Origin: Pararobbsia alpina | GTDB taxonomy: Bacteria; Pseudomonadota; Gammaproteobacteria; Burkholderiales; Burkholderiaceae | Assembly (NCBI RefSeq): GCF_902859895.1 | Contig: NZ_CADIKM010000005.1 | Location: forward strand, 62,001 to 126,000 | Length of the DNA: 64,000 nt | Direction: 5' to 3' | Shown here: positions 16,287 through 24,270 of the stretch, in pieces | Position numbering within the stretch: the first letter of the stretch is position 1 | Layout of the letters: each line of letters starts with the position of its first letter | Made by a program: the position numbers and the translations under genes | Notes under the pieces: generated by a model | What the model saw: only the letters and a program-made list of their open reading frames with translations | Database searches by the model: none | Told to the model about the DNA's origin: nothing

Positions 16287-18808
16287 ACCTCGCGGGCGGC
16301 ATTGGGTTGATCGGAGCGCGCCGATGGAACAGAGCGGGCAGGCGGGTCGTCCGCAGGCAGCGTGCCTGCCTCTCGCGCGGCCGGCTGCTCGACAGTATGT
16401 CGCGGCGCAAGCAGTGCCGACATCCAGAGTGCGAGGATCGCGCCCGGGCCGACGGTTTCACCGAACGCACGCAGCAAGGGCAGCGATGACAGTGCGAGCA
16501 CGCCGAACCCGGCGACGGTCGTCAGGTTTGCGACGGCGAGCGATGCGAACGTGATGGCCTCGGGCATATCGCGATCGAAGTTCCGGTTGAAGAACAAGGC
16601 GTAGTTCGACCCGACCGCGACGATCAGCAGCAAGCCGATCACGTGCAGCAGGGTCAGCGAAATCCCCGCGAGCGCGAGCCCGGCGATTACCGCGATGACT
16701 GCCGCGGCAAGCGGCCCGATCACGCGCAGCAGTCCCGCGACCGAGCGCAGCATCAGTGCGAGCAGCGCGAGGATCAGCACCAGCCCCGCGAGCGAAAGCT
16801 TGACCGCCTCATGCATGTAGCTATCGTACATCGAGTCGCTCGCGCCCTTGAGGTCGACGAATGTGATGCGAGCGGGCGTGTCGTTCAGACCGGCAAGCGC
16901 GGCGCGGACCGCCGGGGCATCGATTTCGCGAGCGCCCGGCCCATTGGGCAGCCGCAGCGGCAGCAGGGCGTCGCAGCGACCCGGCGAGCAATTGACGAGG
17001 GCGTTGACGCCGACGCCGAGCGAGGTGCCGCGCAGCCATCCGGCATCGAGCAGGGGCTCGTTGCGTGCCGTGTCGACATCGCTGATGAATGCCTCGAGCG
17101 ATTTTGGATCGAAGGGCGTGCCCTGGACTGCCCGTGCGACCCGTGCCCGCAAATCGGGCGCAGCCGGCAGGGCATCCTGCCGGCTGCGCTGGGCGGCTTC
17201 ACTCGGCAGATAACGGGCAGGGGTCTCGTAGCCGCCGATCGCATGGGAGGCGACCAGCCGGTCGAGCATGGGCGCGGCGGCTTCGGCGCCCTCGAGCGCG
17301 GCATCGAGTGTGGGCGCGGAGACGACGGCCATATAGCGTGCATCGGGCGCGTTGATCTGCGCACGCAGTGCGGCATCGCGTGCCTGCGCCTCGGGCGTCA
17401 CGGGGCTCAGTGCGTTGAGCTGGTCGTTGAGCCAGGGTTTCGGATGAAACAGCACCGCCGCGAGTACCCAGGCGAACAGCGCCGCGATCGCGATCCAACG
17501 AAAGCGCCGTGCGGCGTTCGCGATACGTGCGAGCCGGTCGCCAATGCCGCTCATGTCGCGCATGGTCAGCGAAAGCGGCATGAGCGCCGGCAGCACCCAG
17601 CGCGTGACCGCAGCTGCGACGACAAGGCCCGCGATCGAATACACGCCGAGCTGTGCAAGCCCCGGGAAGCTCGAGAAGGTCAACGCCGAGAAACCGCAGA
17701 TCGACGTGAGCATACCGAGCCGGACCGTCGGCCATGCACGTGCGACCCAGCGGCGCAGCCGCGCATCGCGATTGGCCCGGCGCGCGGCGGGATGAGGCTC
17801 GCCGCGTCGCGTGGCATCACCCGACTGGATGAACAGGTAGATCGAATAGTCGACGGCTTCGCCGATCAGCGTGGTTCCGAAGCCTAGCGTGATGCCATGG
17901 ACGCTGCCGAAGCCGAGACTGACCGCGGCAACACCCGCGAGCGCGCCGCTCAGGACCGGCAACAGGCTCAGGCCGAGCATCGTCACCGAGCGGTAGGCGA
18001 ACAGGAGGATCGTGACGATCAGCACCGCGCTGACGATCGAGAGGCGTGCGACCTCGTGCTTGATCATCGCGCGACTGTCGACCGCAAAGGTCGGCGCACC
18101 CGTGATCTCGAGCGTCAGTCCGGAATGCAGCGCGTCGAAGGTGGTGCGCAAGGTCTGGATCGCGTGCTCCTGCGCATCGGTGTCCGAACCGCTCGCGACC
18201 GTGGTCAGCAGCATCATCGCGCGCTGGCCGTCACGCGATGACCAGGCCCCATAGGCGACAGGCGGGTGGCCGCCCGCATCGAGCACATCGGCGAGGCGCA
18301 GCATCTCGCCGGTCGGATCGCGATTGACGAGCGGCTTGAGCGCCAGGCCCGCGGGCGACGCTAGCAGATCGAGTGTATCGGCGAACGACGCTTTAAGTCC
18401 GTCGACGGTGAAGTGCGCGGGAGTCACCGCCGGACTCAGGAGGTAGCGATAGCGAAACAGCAGCGCGCCGTCACGATCGCGCTGTGCGGGATCGAGCGCG
18501 CCGTTGACGACCGACTCGAACTGCGCATCGGTGCGCAGTCGCGTGCCGAGGGCAAGCGATGCATTCGCACGTTGCTGCGGGGTGCCGCCCGAGACGGCAG
18601 CGAGCAGGGTTCGCGACAGCACGCCGTCCTTGAGCTGTTCGACGAGCACCCGTTGCTCGGCGTTCGGGTTGCGCGGAAGGAAGGCCGACAAGTCGGTCGT
18701 GAACGTCGTGCGGGCCACGACGAGCAGGCAGGCCGCGAGGAAGATGACCCAAAGCGTCAGTGCCACCCCGACGCGGCGGCCGGGCAGGCGCGGCGCGGGT
18801 GCACTCAT
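16283..18808 (-). CDS. MMPL-family exporter of pigment locus
   Basis: 841-residue RND-superfamily/MMPL transporter. One N-terminal helix (about residues 12-34) is followed by a periplasmic domain, a cluster of helices (LSIVSAVLIVTILLFAYRS onward), a second periplasmic domain and a final helix cluster near residues 625-800 (LAGLVLILALLALMLRS). Such exporters accompany LolA-like proteins in aryl-polyene loci and are thought to move the lipid-linked pigment towards the outer membrane. The start ATG at 18806-18808 overlaps the LolA-like stop by four bases; the upstream open frame is a shadow. Confidence 0.87.
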   Translation of the reverse strand: MSAPAPRLPGRRVGVALTLWVIFLAACLLVVARTTFTTDLSAFLPRNPNAEQRVLVEQLKDGVLSRTLLAAVSGGTPQQRANASLALGTRLRTDAQFESVVNGALDPAQRDRDGALLFRYRYLLSPAVTPAHFTVDGLKASFADTLDLLASPAGLALKPLVNRDPTGEMLRLADVLDAGGHPPVAYGAWSSRDGQRAMMLLTTVASGSDTDAQEHAIQTLRTTFDALHSGLTLEITGAPTFAVDSRAMIKHEVARLSIVSAVLIVTILLFAYRSVTMLGLSLLPVLSGALAGVAAVSLGFGSVHGITLGFGTTLIGEAVDYSIYLFIQSGDATRRGEPHPAARRANRDARLRRWVARAWPTVRLGMLTSICGFSALTFSSFPGLAQLGVYSIAGLVVAAAVTRWVLPALMPLSLTMRDMSGIGDRLARIANAARRFRWIAIAALFAWVLAAVLFHPKPWLNDQLNALSPVTPEAQARDAALRAQINAPDARYMAVVSAPTLDAALEGAEAAAPMLDRLVASHAIGGYETPARYLPSEAAQRSRQDALPAAPDLRARVARAVQGTPFDPKSLEAFISDVDTARNEPLLDAGWLRGTSLGVGVNALVNCSPGRCDALLPLRLPNGPGAREIDAPAVRAALAGLNDTPARITFVDLKGASDSMYDSYMHEAVKLSLAGLVLILALLALMLRSVAGLLRVIGPLAAAVIAVIAGLALAGISLTLLHVIGLLLIVAVGSNYALFFNRNFDRDMPEAITFASLAVANLTTVAGFGVLALSSLPLLRAFGETVGPGAILALWMSALLAPRHTVEQPAAREAGTLPADDPPARSVPSARSDQPNAAREV

Positions 18809-19518
18809 GGCGTGTCGGTCTCGATCGTCATGACGGAGCGGTCGCCGTCGGCCTGGAAGGTTTCGATCGTATGAATCTGCGCGACATGATCGGTGCCTTC
18901 CCCCCCGCTGACGACGATACGGTCGACGCTCTTCGTGAGCGATGGATCGGACGGTTTGAGCGTCAGCTGCCAGGCGCGGGGGGCGCCGGCCAGCGTGAGC
19001 GTGTAGACGCGCTCGAGGCTGCTCCGGTCGCCAGTCAGCGTGCCACGGATACTGTCCACGAGCATCGCGATCTCGGGGTACTGCGAAAGCGATACGACGC
19101 GCTGGTTGCCGCCGCGCGACATCGTCACGGTATCGCCGTCGACGACCAGGGACTGTGCGCGCGGTGTGAGCGTCTGCTGTTCGAAATGATCGGGCGCGCG
19201 GAACATGAGGGTGCCCGACGATTCGACCGGACCCTTCAGGTTCGACAGGTACTTGAGTTCGGTAAAGTGCGCCTCGCCCGACTTGCGTTGAGCGAAGGCA
19301 TGCATCAGCGTATCGACGCTGAACGATGCGGTGTCGGCCGTCGCATTGTCCGCTGCATTGGCGCCTGCCCCGGCGGCAGGTGTTGCCGCCCATGCGGGTC
19401 CGCTCGCGGCACAGAGCCCCACCCCGGTTCCCACACAAACGCCCATGGCCAGCATCAACGTGGCCATCGCCCGCGTTGCCAGGGGACGCGACACAGCTTC
19501 ATGCGACGCAAGGTGCAT
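18805..19518 (-). CDS. LolA-like outer-membrane carrier protein (pigment locus)
   Basis: 237-residue periplasmic protein with an N-terminal signal peptide (hydrophobic core about residues 18-40, cleavage plausible after SGPAWA) and a LolA/LppX-like beta fold (FTELKYLSNLKGPVESSG, then APDHFEQQTL). It probably chaperones the aryl-polyene lipid across the periplasm together with the MMPL exporter. Start ATG 19516-19518 forms a TGATG junction with the acyltransferase stop; the in-frame TTG at 19533 is less likely. Followed by a four-base overlap with the exporter gene. Confidence 0.82.
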   Translation of the reverse strand: MHLASHEAVSRPLATRAMATLMLAMGVCVGTGVGLCAASGPAWAATPAAGAGANAADNATADTASFSVDTLMHAFAQRKSGEAHFTELKYLSNLKGPVESSGTLMFRAPDHFEQQTLTPRAQSLVVDGDTVTMSRGGNQRVVSLSQYPEIAMLVDSIRGTLTGDRSSLERVYTLTLAGAPRAWQLTLKPSDPSLTKSVDRIVVSGGEGTDHVAQIHTIETFQADGDRSVMTIETDTP

Positions 19519-20585
19519 CAGAGGTTCTCGCAAAAAAGATCGTTGTCCGACTGCTCCGACCAGAACGGGAAGAAATTGAACCAGTTGTAGGGAGAGGCCC
19601 GGCAGTGCTTTTCGAGCAATGCCACGTATCGTTTCATCGCGGCCTCGATCGCGGCATCGCGGTCGGCGCGCGAGACCGCCGAAAAATCGGCGAGCGTTTC
19701 GAAGTGGACATCGTAGCGGTTCCCGCCCGAATAGATGCCGGTCATGAAGATCACCGGCCGGCGCATCAGCGCGGCCAGCCGGAAGGGCCCGACCGGGAAC
19801 GGTGCGGGTGCGCCGAGAAACGGCAGTTCGACCGTCGTCTCGTCGGCCGGCGTGCGATCGGCCAGCAGGCCGACCATCTCGCCGTCGTCGAGCCGCTGGC
19901 GCACCTTGAGCATCGAGTCGACACGCCCCATCGGGATGATGTCGAGCAGGGCCTTCGGATTGATCGCCTCGATCGTCGCATTGATCTTGCGGGCATTCTC
20001 CTCATACATGAGCATCGATGCCCGCATGCCCGCCATCTGCCGACCAACGGCCGACAGGACTTCGAAGCTGCCGAGATGCGCGCCGATCAGGAAGGCGCCG
20101 CGCCGCTGCGCGAGCTGGGCCTGCATGACTGCGCCGCCATGGATGCGGATATCGAACAGATGAAAGCGATCGTTGATCAGGAAGATTCGGTCGTGAACCG
20201 TTCCCGCGAACGTGGAGACCTGGCGGAACCCATCGAGCGGCGAAGCCCCGTGACCGAGCACGCGCCGCAGATAATCGAGCGAGGCACGGCGTGCGCTGGG
20301 CGCGAAGCACATGAAGTAGGCAGTGATCGGATAGATCGCGAGCCGCGAGAGCGGCCGGCCGATCAGGAGCGACAGTCTTGCCATCGTCCGCAACGCCCAT
20401 AAGGTGCTGCGCTCCGGGCTGCGCGCCCAGATCGAGGCACGTGGGGCACGGGAAGGCGAATCGGCGTGCAGGCCGTCGCTTGGCGTCGCGCGGGGCGCCT
20501 GCGGGGCCTGGGCAGGGGCGGCGGGATCCTCGCGTGAGGGCCGGCCGGCCTGCGGCTGGGGGTGGATATCGGGGGTCGAACTCAT
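19518..20585 (-). CDS. LpxL/HtrB-type acyltransferase (pigment locus)
   Basis: 355-residue lysophospholipid/lipid A-type acyltransferase. The catalytic H-x4-E motif is in GAHLGSFEV, and the LADRTPADETTVELPFLG and YNWFNFFPFW blocks are characteristic of the LpxL/aryl-polyene group. A Pro/Ala-rich N-terminal tail of about 60 residues precedes the domain. The start ATG at 20583-20585 has TTGAGGAC just upstream; another in-frame ATG lies at 20615. It likely transfers the aryl-polyene acyl chain to a lipid or sugar acceptor. It is separated from the next upstream gene by about 126 bases. Confidence 0.85.
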   Translation of the reverse strand: MSSTPDIHPQPQAGRPSREDPAAPAQAPQAPRATPSDGLHADSPSRAPRASIWARSPERSTLWALRTMARLSLLIGRPLSRLAIYPITAYFMCFAPSARRASLDYLRRVLGHGASPLDGFRQVSTFAGTVHDRIFLINDRFHLFDIRIHGGAVMQAQLAQRRGAFLIGAHLGSFEVLSAVGRQMAGMRASMLMYEENARKINATIEAINPKALLDIIPMGRVDSMLKVRQRLDDGEMVGLLADRTPADETTVELPFLGAPAPFPVGPFRLAALMRRPVIFMTGIYSGGNRYDVHFETLADFSAVSRADRDAAIEAAMKRYVALLEKHCRASPYNWFNFFPFWSEQSDNDLFCENL

Positions 20586-20711
20586 GTCCTCAACATACCC
20601 TGCCGATCGGCGCATGGGTGTAACAAGTTCTTGCCGAATGTGCCAACAGATTCAAACAGCCACATAAGACTTGACGTCGGCCACGCTGAAGTGTGCGACC
20701 TGCGAGCGGCT

Positions 20712-22508
20712 TCATGGCACGACCGTGCCGCGCGCGACGAGGCGCTCGACGGCACGGATCTCGAATTCGATCGAGCCTGAAGGCAGCGTGCGCTGTTCGA
20801 GCGTAAGCGGCTCGCCGGGTGTCACCGGGCTCAGGAATTTGGCCGAGGCGAGCTCGCAAGCCGACAGCGGCAAACCGGTCGAAGCACTGATCACACTCAA
20901 CGCTTCGTCGAGCAGCACGACGCCGGGCAAGACCGGCCGCCCGGGAAAGTGACCCGCATAGGCGGGATGATCGACCGGGACGGACAGCGTATTGACGCTA
21001 TGCCGCCGCGACGCGACGTGCTGATCGTAAAGGAACTTCAAGGTGGCGCGCACGAGCTTGCCGGTGTCGTTGCGAGGCAGCGCATCGACGAGTACGAGCG
21101 GACGCGGGAGGAATGCCGGTTCGATGCGTTCCCGCAAGCTCGCGAGCAGCGTCGACACAGTCATCCCGGGTGCGACGGCGAAGGCCGCGAGCCGCGTGAC
21201 GACGCCGGGTCGTTCGTCGTCGGGCATGAAGAAGCCCGCGTCGAGCACGCCCTCGATGGCGGTGATCTGGTGATTCAGATAGCCGATCGAGGTTCGCTTG
21301 CCCGCAATGTTGACGAGGTCCGCGGTGCGGCCGGTCAAGGCAAACTGAGTCGCATGGCCTTGCGCATCGAGCGTGCCGCGCGGTTCGAGCAGGTCGCCGA
21401 GCGCAGTGGGCGTTTCGATATGACCTTGCGAAGCCCAGGTTTGGCCCTCGCGCCATTCGAGATGAATGCCCGGCATCAGTTGCCACGTATCGCCCTGCGT
21501 GGTGCGGCGAGTCGCGATCTGGCCCGTCTCGGTGCTGCCATAGATCTCCATGAGCGGGGCGTGGAAGGCCTGCTCGGCCCGCACGGCAAGTTCCTGGGAG
21601 AGTGGGGCGGTCGCGGAGAGGATGAGGTCGAGTTCGGGCAGACGCGCGTCCTGCCCATCGAGACTCAACAGCAGCGAGCGCAGATGGACCGGTGTCGAGA
21701 TCAGCGCACGGGGCCGCGGGGCGGCCTCGAGCACGGCGGTGACGTCGGCCGGATAGAAGGGCCGCGACGCATCGAAAGCCTGGGCGCCGATCAGCGCGAG
21801 CAGCACGGTCGACTCGAAGCCGAACATATGCTGCGCAGGGACGGTGCCGACAAGGGTACATGGACGCTCCGCGTCGAGGCCGAGCGCCGTCATCGCGACA
21901 TGGACGCAGTGAACCAGGCGCCCCCACGTCTTCGGATGCGGAACGGGCACCCCGGTCGAGCCGGAGGTGAACACGTACGCGACCACGCGGTCAGCTTCGA
22001 TCCGTGGCACCTCGAACGGTTGGCTGCGGTGGCCAGCAAGGGTTCGCCCGAGCGTTTCGGACGGGGAGGCTATGGCAGGCGCGCCGGGGACATCGAGTGC
22101 GTTGGGACCACCACGCGAGTCAATCGTATCGGGCACGTCGGACGTGCCAGGCGAATCGGGCGTATCAAGCGTAGCCAGCGGATAGCGAATCGTCGGCAAG
22201 GGAATGCCGTCGTTGTCCGAATCGGCCACGCAGAACGCGGTGGGTGCGAACTCGGTGAGCTTGCGCACGGCCTCGGCCGTGTAGGTCGACGGCAGCAAGG
22301 TGATGCGGCGCCCGATCATGGCGGCAGCGAGCGTCACCGCGAACGCGTAGCGATCGCTGCAGGCGTTGAGCAGATGGAGGCCCGGCGGCAATGCAGCGGC
22401 AACCGTCCGGACGTCCGCGATGAAGCGGGCGGCGCGAATCGGCTCGCCGTGGCGCCAGGCGACGACTGCCTCGCCATGGGTATGGGAAATCAGCGGGAAA
22501 TCTCGCAT
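20712..22508 (-). CDS. Aryl-ACP/CoA ligase fused to hot-dog dehydratase-like domain
   Basis: 598-residue two-domain protein. Residues 1 to about 495 are an ANL-superfamily adenylate-forming ligase with YVFTSGSTGVPVPHPK near residue 180, YGSTETGQI, and PRNDTGKL near residue 478. Residues about 505-598 are a FabA/FabZ-like hot-dog domain with HPAYAGHFPGRPVLPGVVLL. In the E. coli aryl-polyene cluster the corresponding ligase and dehydratase are separate genes. The ligase would activate hydroxybenzoate for loading on the ACP; the hot-dog part may dehydrate or act as thioesterase. Start ATG at 22506-22508 follows GTTGAGGTGGCGG. A Ser/Thr/Asp/Pro-rich linker lies near residues 115-155. Confidence 0.85.
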   Translation of the reverse strand: MRDFPLISHTHGEAVVAWRHGEPIRAARFIADVRTVAAALPPGLHLLNACSDRYAFAVTLAAAMIGRRITLLPSTYTAEAVRKLTEFAPTAFCVADSDNDGIPLPTIRYPLATLDTPDSPGTSDVPDTIDSRGGPNALDVPGAPAIASPSETLGRTLAGHRSQPFEVPRIEADRVVAYVFTSGSTGVPVPHPKTWGRLVHCVHVAMTALGLDAERPCTLVGTVPAQHMFGFESTVLLALIGAQAFDASRPFYPADVTAVLEAAPRPRALISTPVHLRSLLLSLDGQDARLPELDLILSATAPLSQELAVRAEQAFHAPLMEIYGSTETGQIATRRTTQGDTWQLMPGIHLEWREGQTWASQGHIETPTALGDLLEPRGTLDAQGHATQFALTGRTADLVNIAGKRTSIGYLNHQITAIEGVLDAGFFMPDDERPGVVTRLAAFAVAPGMTVSTLLASLRERIEPAFLPRPLVLVDALPRNDTGKLVRATLKFLYDQHVASRRHSVNTLSVPVDHPAYAGHFPGRPVLPGVVLLDEALSVISASTGLPLSACELASAKFLSPVTPGEPLTLEQRTLPSGSIEFEIRAVERLVARGTVVP

Positions 22509-22516
22509 CCGCCACC

Positions 22517-23269
22517 TCAACGTGAGCCGGCGCGCGATGGATCTGGCGTACCTGGCGGCGGCATCATCGCCAGCGCTCGGAAGGTATCGATGGCGGCCGA
22601 CCGTTCGCTTGCCGGAATGACCATGCAGCGGATTGCATATTCGATGACAAAGAAGGCGGCCGTCAGAGGCGCAGTCGAGAACCAGACGAAGTGCGTCCAG
22701 GCCTGAAACGGTTCCGCGATATACAGGATCACCGATGCCATCGCGACGGCGGCGAACATGGCGGTCCATGTCGCGGTCACGCCGCGCGTGTAGCGCTCGA
22801 CGCGGGGCGTCAGATTGCGGTGCACGCGCCGGGCAACCTCGGTACACAGCGGTTCGACGCCCGGGCGCAGCGTGCGGGCGAACCAGTGAGCGAACGTGAG
22901 GTTCGCGACCACATGGTCGGCAAGATAGGCGAGCCGGATATAGCGCAAGGTGCCGTCGGCATGCGCGATCCAGACGGCGGCGATGGCCGCCGCCAGCACG
23001 CTGAGCATGCCGGCATAGCGCCAGCGCGCCGTGAGCCCGCGCATCGCGATCAGCAGGAAGGCGACCGGCGGCGCGACGGCGACGAGTGTCTGCCAGAGGC
23101 CGGCGGCGATGGGGGTCCCCTGCTGGGACCCGTGCGACAGCAGGCCGCGGGTCAATGAATAGAGCGCACAGCCGGCGAGCACGACAGCCAGTGCCACGAG
23201 GGCGGGCGGCATCCGGTTTGAATGCCGCGGTCTGGCGGATCGGCTCTCCAGTGCGGGACGCTTAGGCAT
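22517..23269 (-). CDS. COG4648-type membrane protein, first gene of leftward pigment operon
   Basis: 250-residue integral membrane protein with five to six hydrophobic segments (PALVALAVVLAGCALYSL, LVAVAPPVAFLLIAMRG, MLSVLAAAIAAVWIA, AMFAAVAMASVILYIAEP, APLTAAFFVIEYAIR). The pattern matches the predicted membrane protein that accompanies aryl-polyene ligases; its biochemical role is unknown. The start at 23267-23269 (MPKRPALES) is preferred, since the in-frame ATG at 23336-23338 lies ahead of a poorly conserved stretch and beside the candidate -10 element. The gene ends 8 bases before the ligase start. Confidence 0.75.
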   Translation of the reverse strand: MPKRPALESRSARPRHSNRMPPALVALAVVLAGCALYSLTRGLLSHGSQQGTPIAAGLWQTLVAVAPPVAFLLIAMRGLTARWRYAGMLSVLAAAIAAVWIAHADGTLRYIRLAYLADHVVANLTFAHWFARTLRPGVEPLCTEVARRVHRNLTPRVERYTRGVTATWTAMFAAVAMASVILYIAEPFQAWTHFVWFSTAPLTAAFFVIEYAIRCMVIPASERSAAIDTFRALAMMPPPGTPDPSRAGSR

Positions 23270-23766
23270 GGCGTTCAATAGGGCACCGAAAATCGAGGAC
23301 TGCGCAGCGCGGGACGCGCTGCCATGTCGGTTATACATTGGCTCATGGGCAGGGCTATCGCTGGGTCAGGCGTCAGGTCCTTCGTTTCAAACACCGGGTG
23401 GACGTCCAGCCCTGTCCACCCCGCAATTTCGTGTTCGCCGCGGCCCGCGACCCCCGGCACCTGCCCGACCGCGGGGTCCGGCCGCAGGTCAGCGCGCATC
23501 TTACAAGTCGGTTCGGAGACGGGCAAGACTGACAAATCGCCTGTTCGGGCCCCATGTGCCACGTTGCCGTCGAGGCTGATTGTCTGCTGGCCGCCTTACA
23601 AAATGCCTTACAAAAGCGCTGACAAAAGCGCTGACAAAAGCTCTGACAAAAGCTCTTACAAAAGCTCTGACAAAAGGGAGCGCAAAAAATATGCCTGGAA
23701 GGGCGGGCGGTCTGCCAAATTGCGCCGGGCCTGCGACACGCGCCGGCGGGCAATCCCCCGCAGGCT
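23270..23766. other. Upstream region of leftward pigment operon
   Basis: About 500 bases without a convincing gene. On the minus strand TATAAC at 23330-23335 could be the -10 element of the pigment operon, but no good -35 was found. The region also holds a run of seven 12-base tandem units at 23593-23675. Open frames crossing it in several frames look like repeat-driven artefacts. Confidence 0.5.
23593..23675. repeat. 12-base tandem repeat, about seven units
   Basis: Units of the form GCNCTGACAAAA / GCNCTTACAAAA follow each other without spacers: 23593-23604, 23605-23615 (one base short), 23616-23627, 23628-23639, 23640-23651, 23652-23663 and 23664-23675. Two consecutive units are identical. 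There are no spacers, so it is not a CRISPR array. It lies about 325 bases upstream of the first gene of the leftward pigment operon and about 90 bases beyond the 3' end of the hypothetical gene at 23767-24144. Confidence 0.85.
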
Positions 23767-24144
23767 CTATTCCGCCTGCGCGGTGCCGAGCAGCCCCGCC
23801 TCACGGAGTTTGGCATCGCACTCGTTGAGCACGTCGATCGCGATCGCCGACTGATAGGAGGGGTCGAGCGCCTGCATGAGTTCATGCGAAATGAACAGTC
23901 CCGCCTCGCGCGAGACCGTCGCCGCGAGTTCGTGTGCAAACGCGGCGCTGAGTTCGGCGATCGATCGCTTCTCCTTGACCGTCAGCGCGATGCGTGTGCT
24001 CGTCTGCCAGACGCTCGCCAGTTGCACCGTCTGGACATCGGAGATCCAGACGCCATGTTCGTAGTAGGCCGAAAGCCGTTCTGCTGTCAGTGCGAACAGC
24101 AGGCGTGTACGGGGATGGTGTTCATCGGGTGGTAAGTGCGACAT
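23767..24144 (-). CDS. Hypothetical protein
   Basis: 125-residue soluble protein, not recognised. It has a normal mixed composition, no signal peptide and no membrane helix. A helical, Glu/Ala/Lys-rich middle (EKRSIAELSAAFAHELAATV) and a C-terminal DVLNECDAKLREAGLL are visible. Start ATG at 24142-24144 has no strong ribosome site. It lies downstream of the chemoreceptor gene on the same strand, 126 bases beyond it, with a hairpin in between, so cotranscription is doubtful. Codon pattern looks native. Confidence 0.6.
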   Translation of the reverse strand: MSHLPPDEHHPRTRLLFALTAERLSAYYEHGVWISDVQTVQLASVWQTSTRIALTVKEKRSIAELSAAFAHELAATVSREAGLFISHELMQALDPSYQSAIAIDVLNECDAKLREAGLLGTAQAE

Positions 24145-24219
24145 CGACGGCAGGCGGTGATCTGAGTGGTGGCGAGAGTATCACGCTGCAGGTCGTCGTC
24201 GCGTTCGGACACGAGTTAC

Positions 24220-24247
24220 GCAGCCTGTCGCGCGCGCGGCAGGCTGC
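24220..24247 (-). terminator. GC-rich hairpin after chemoreceptor gene
   Basis: Arms 24220-24229 and 24238-24247 can pair over 10 positions with one G-U wobble (GCAGCCTG against CAGGCTGC), loop of 8. It sits 23 bases past the 3' end of the chemoreceptor gene. There is no T tract on the minus strand, so it may only be a partial or rho-assisted terminator. Confidence 0.4.
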
Positions 24248-24270
24248 ATTCAGTCTGTCGGGGTCTGCGT

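Noticed and set aside
20949..22706. 585-codon open frame opposite the ligase fusion
   Set aside because: Arg/Gly/Asp-rich shadow of the ANL ligase, with no ribosome site or motif.
23593..23675. Possible CRISPR array
   Set aside because: The 12-base units are contiguous, without spacers, and no cas genes occur.
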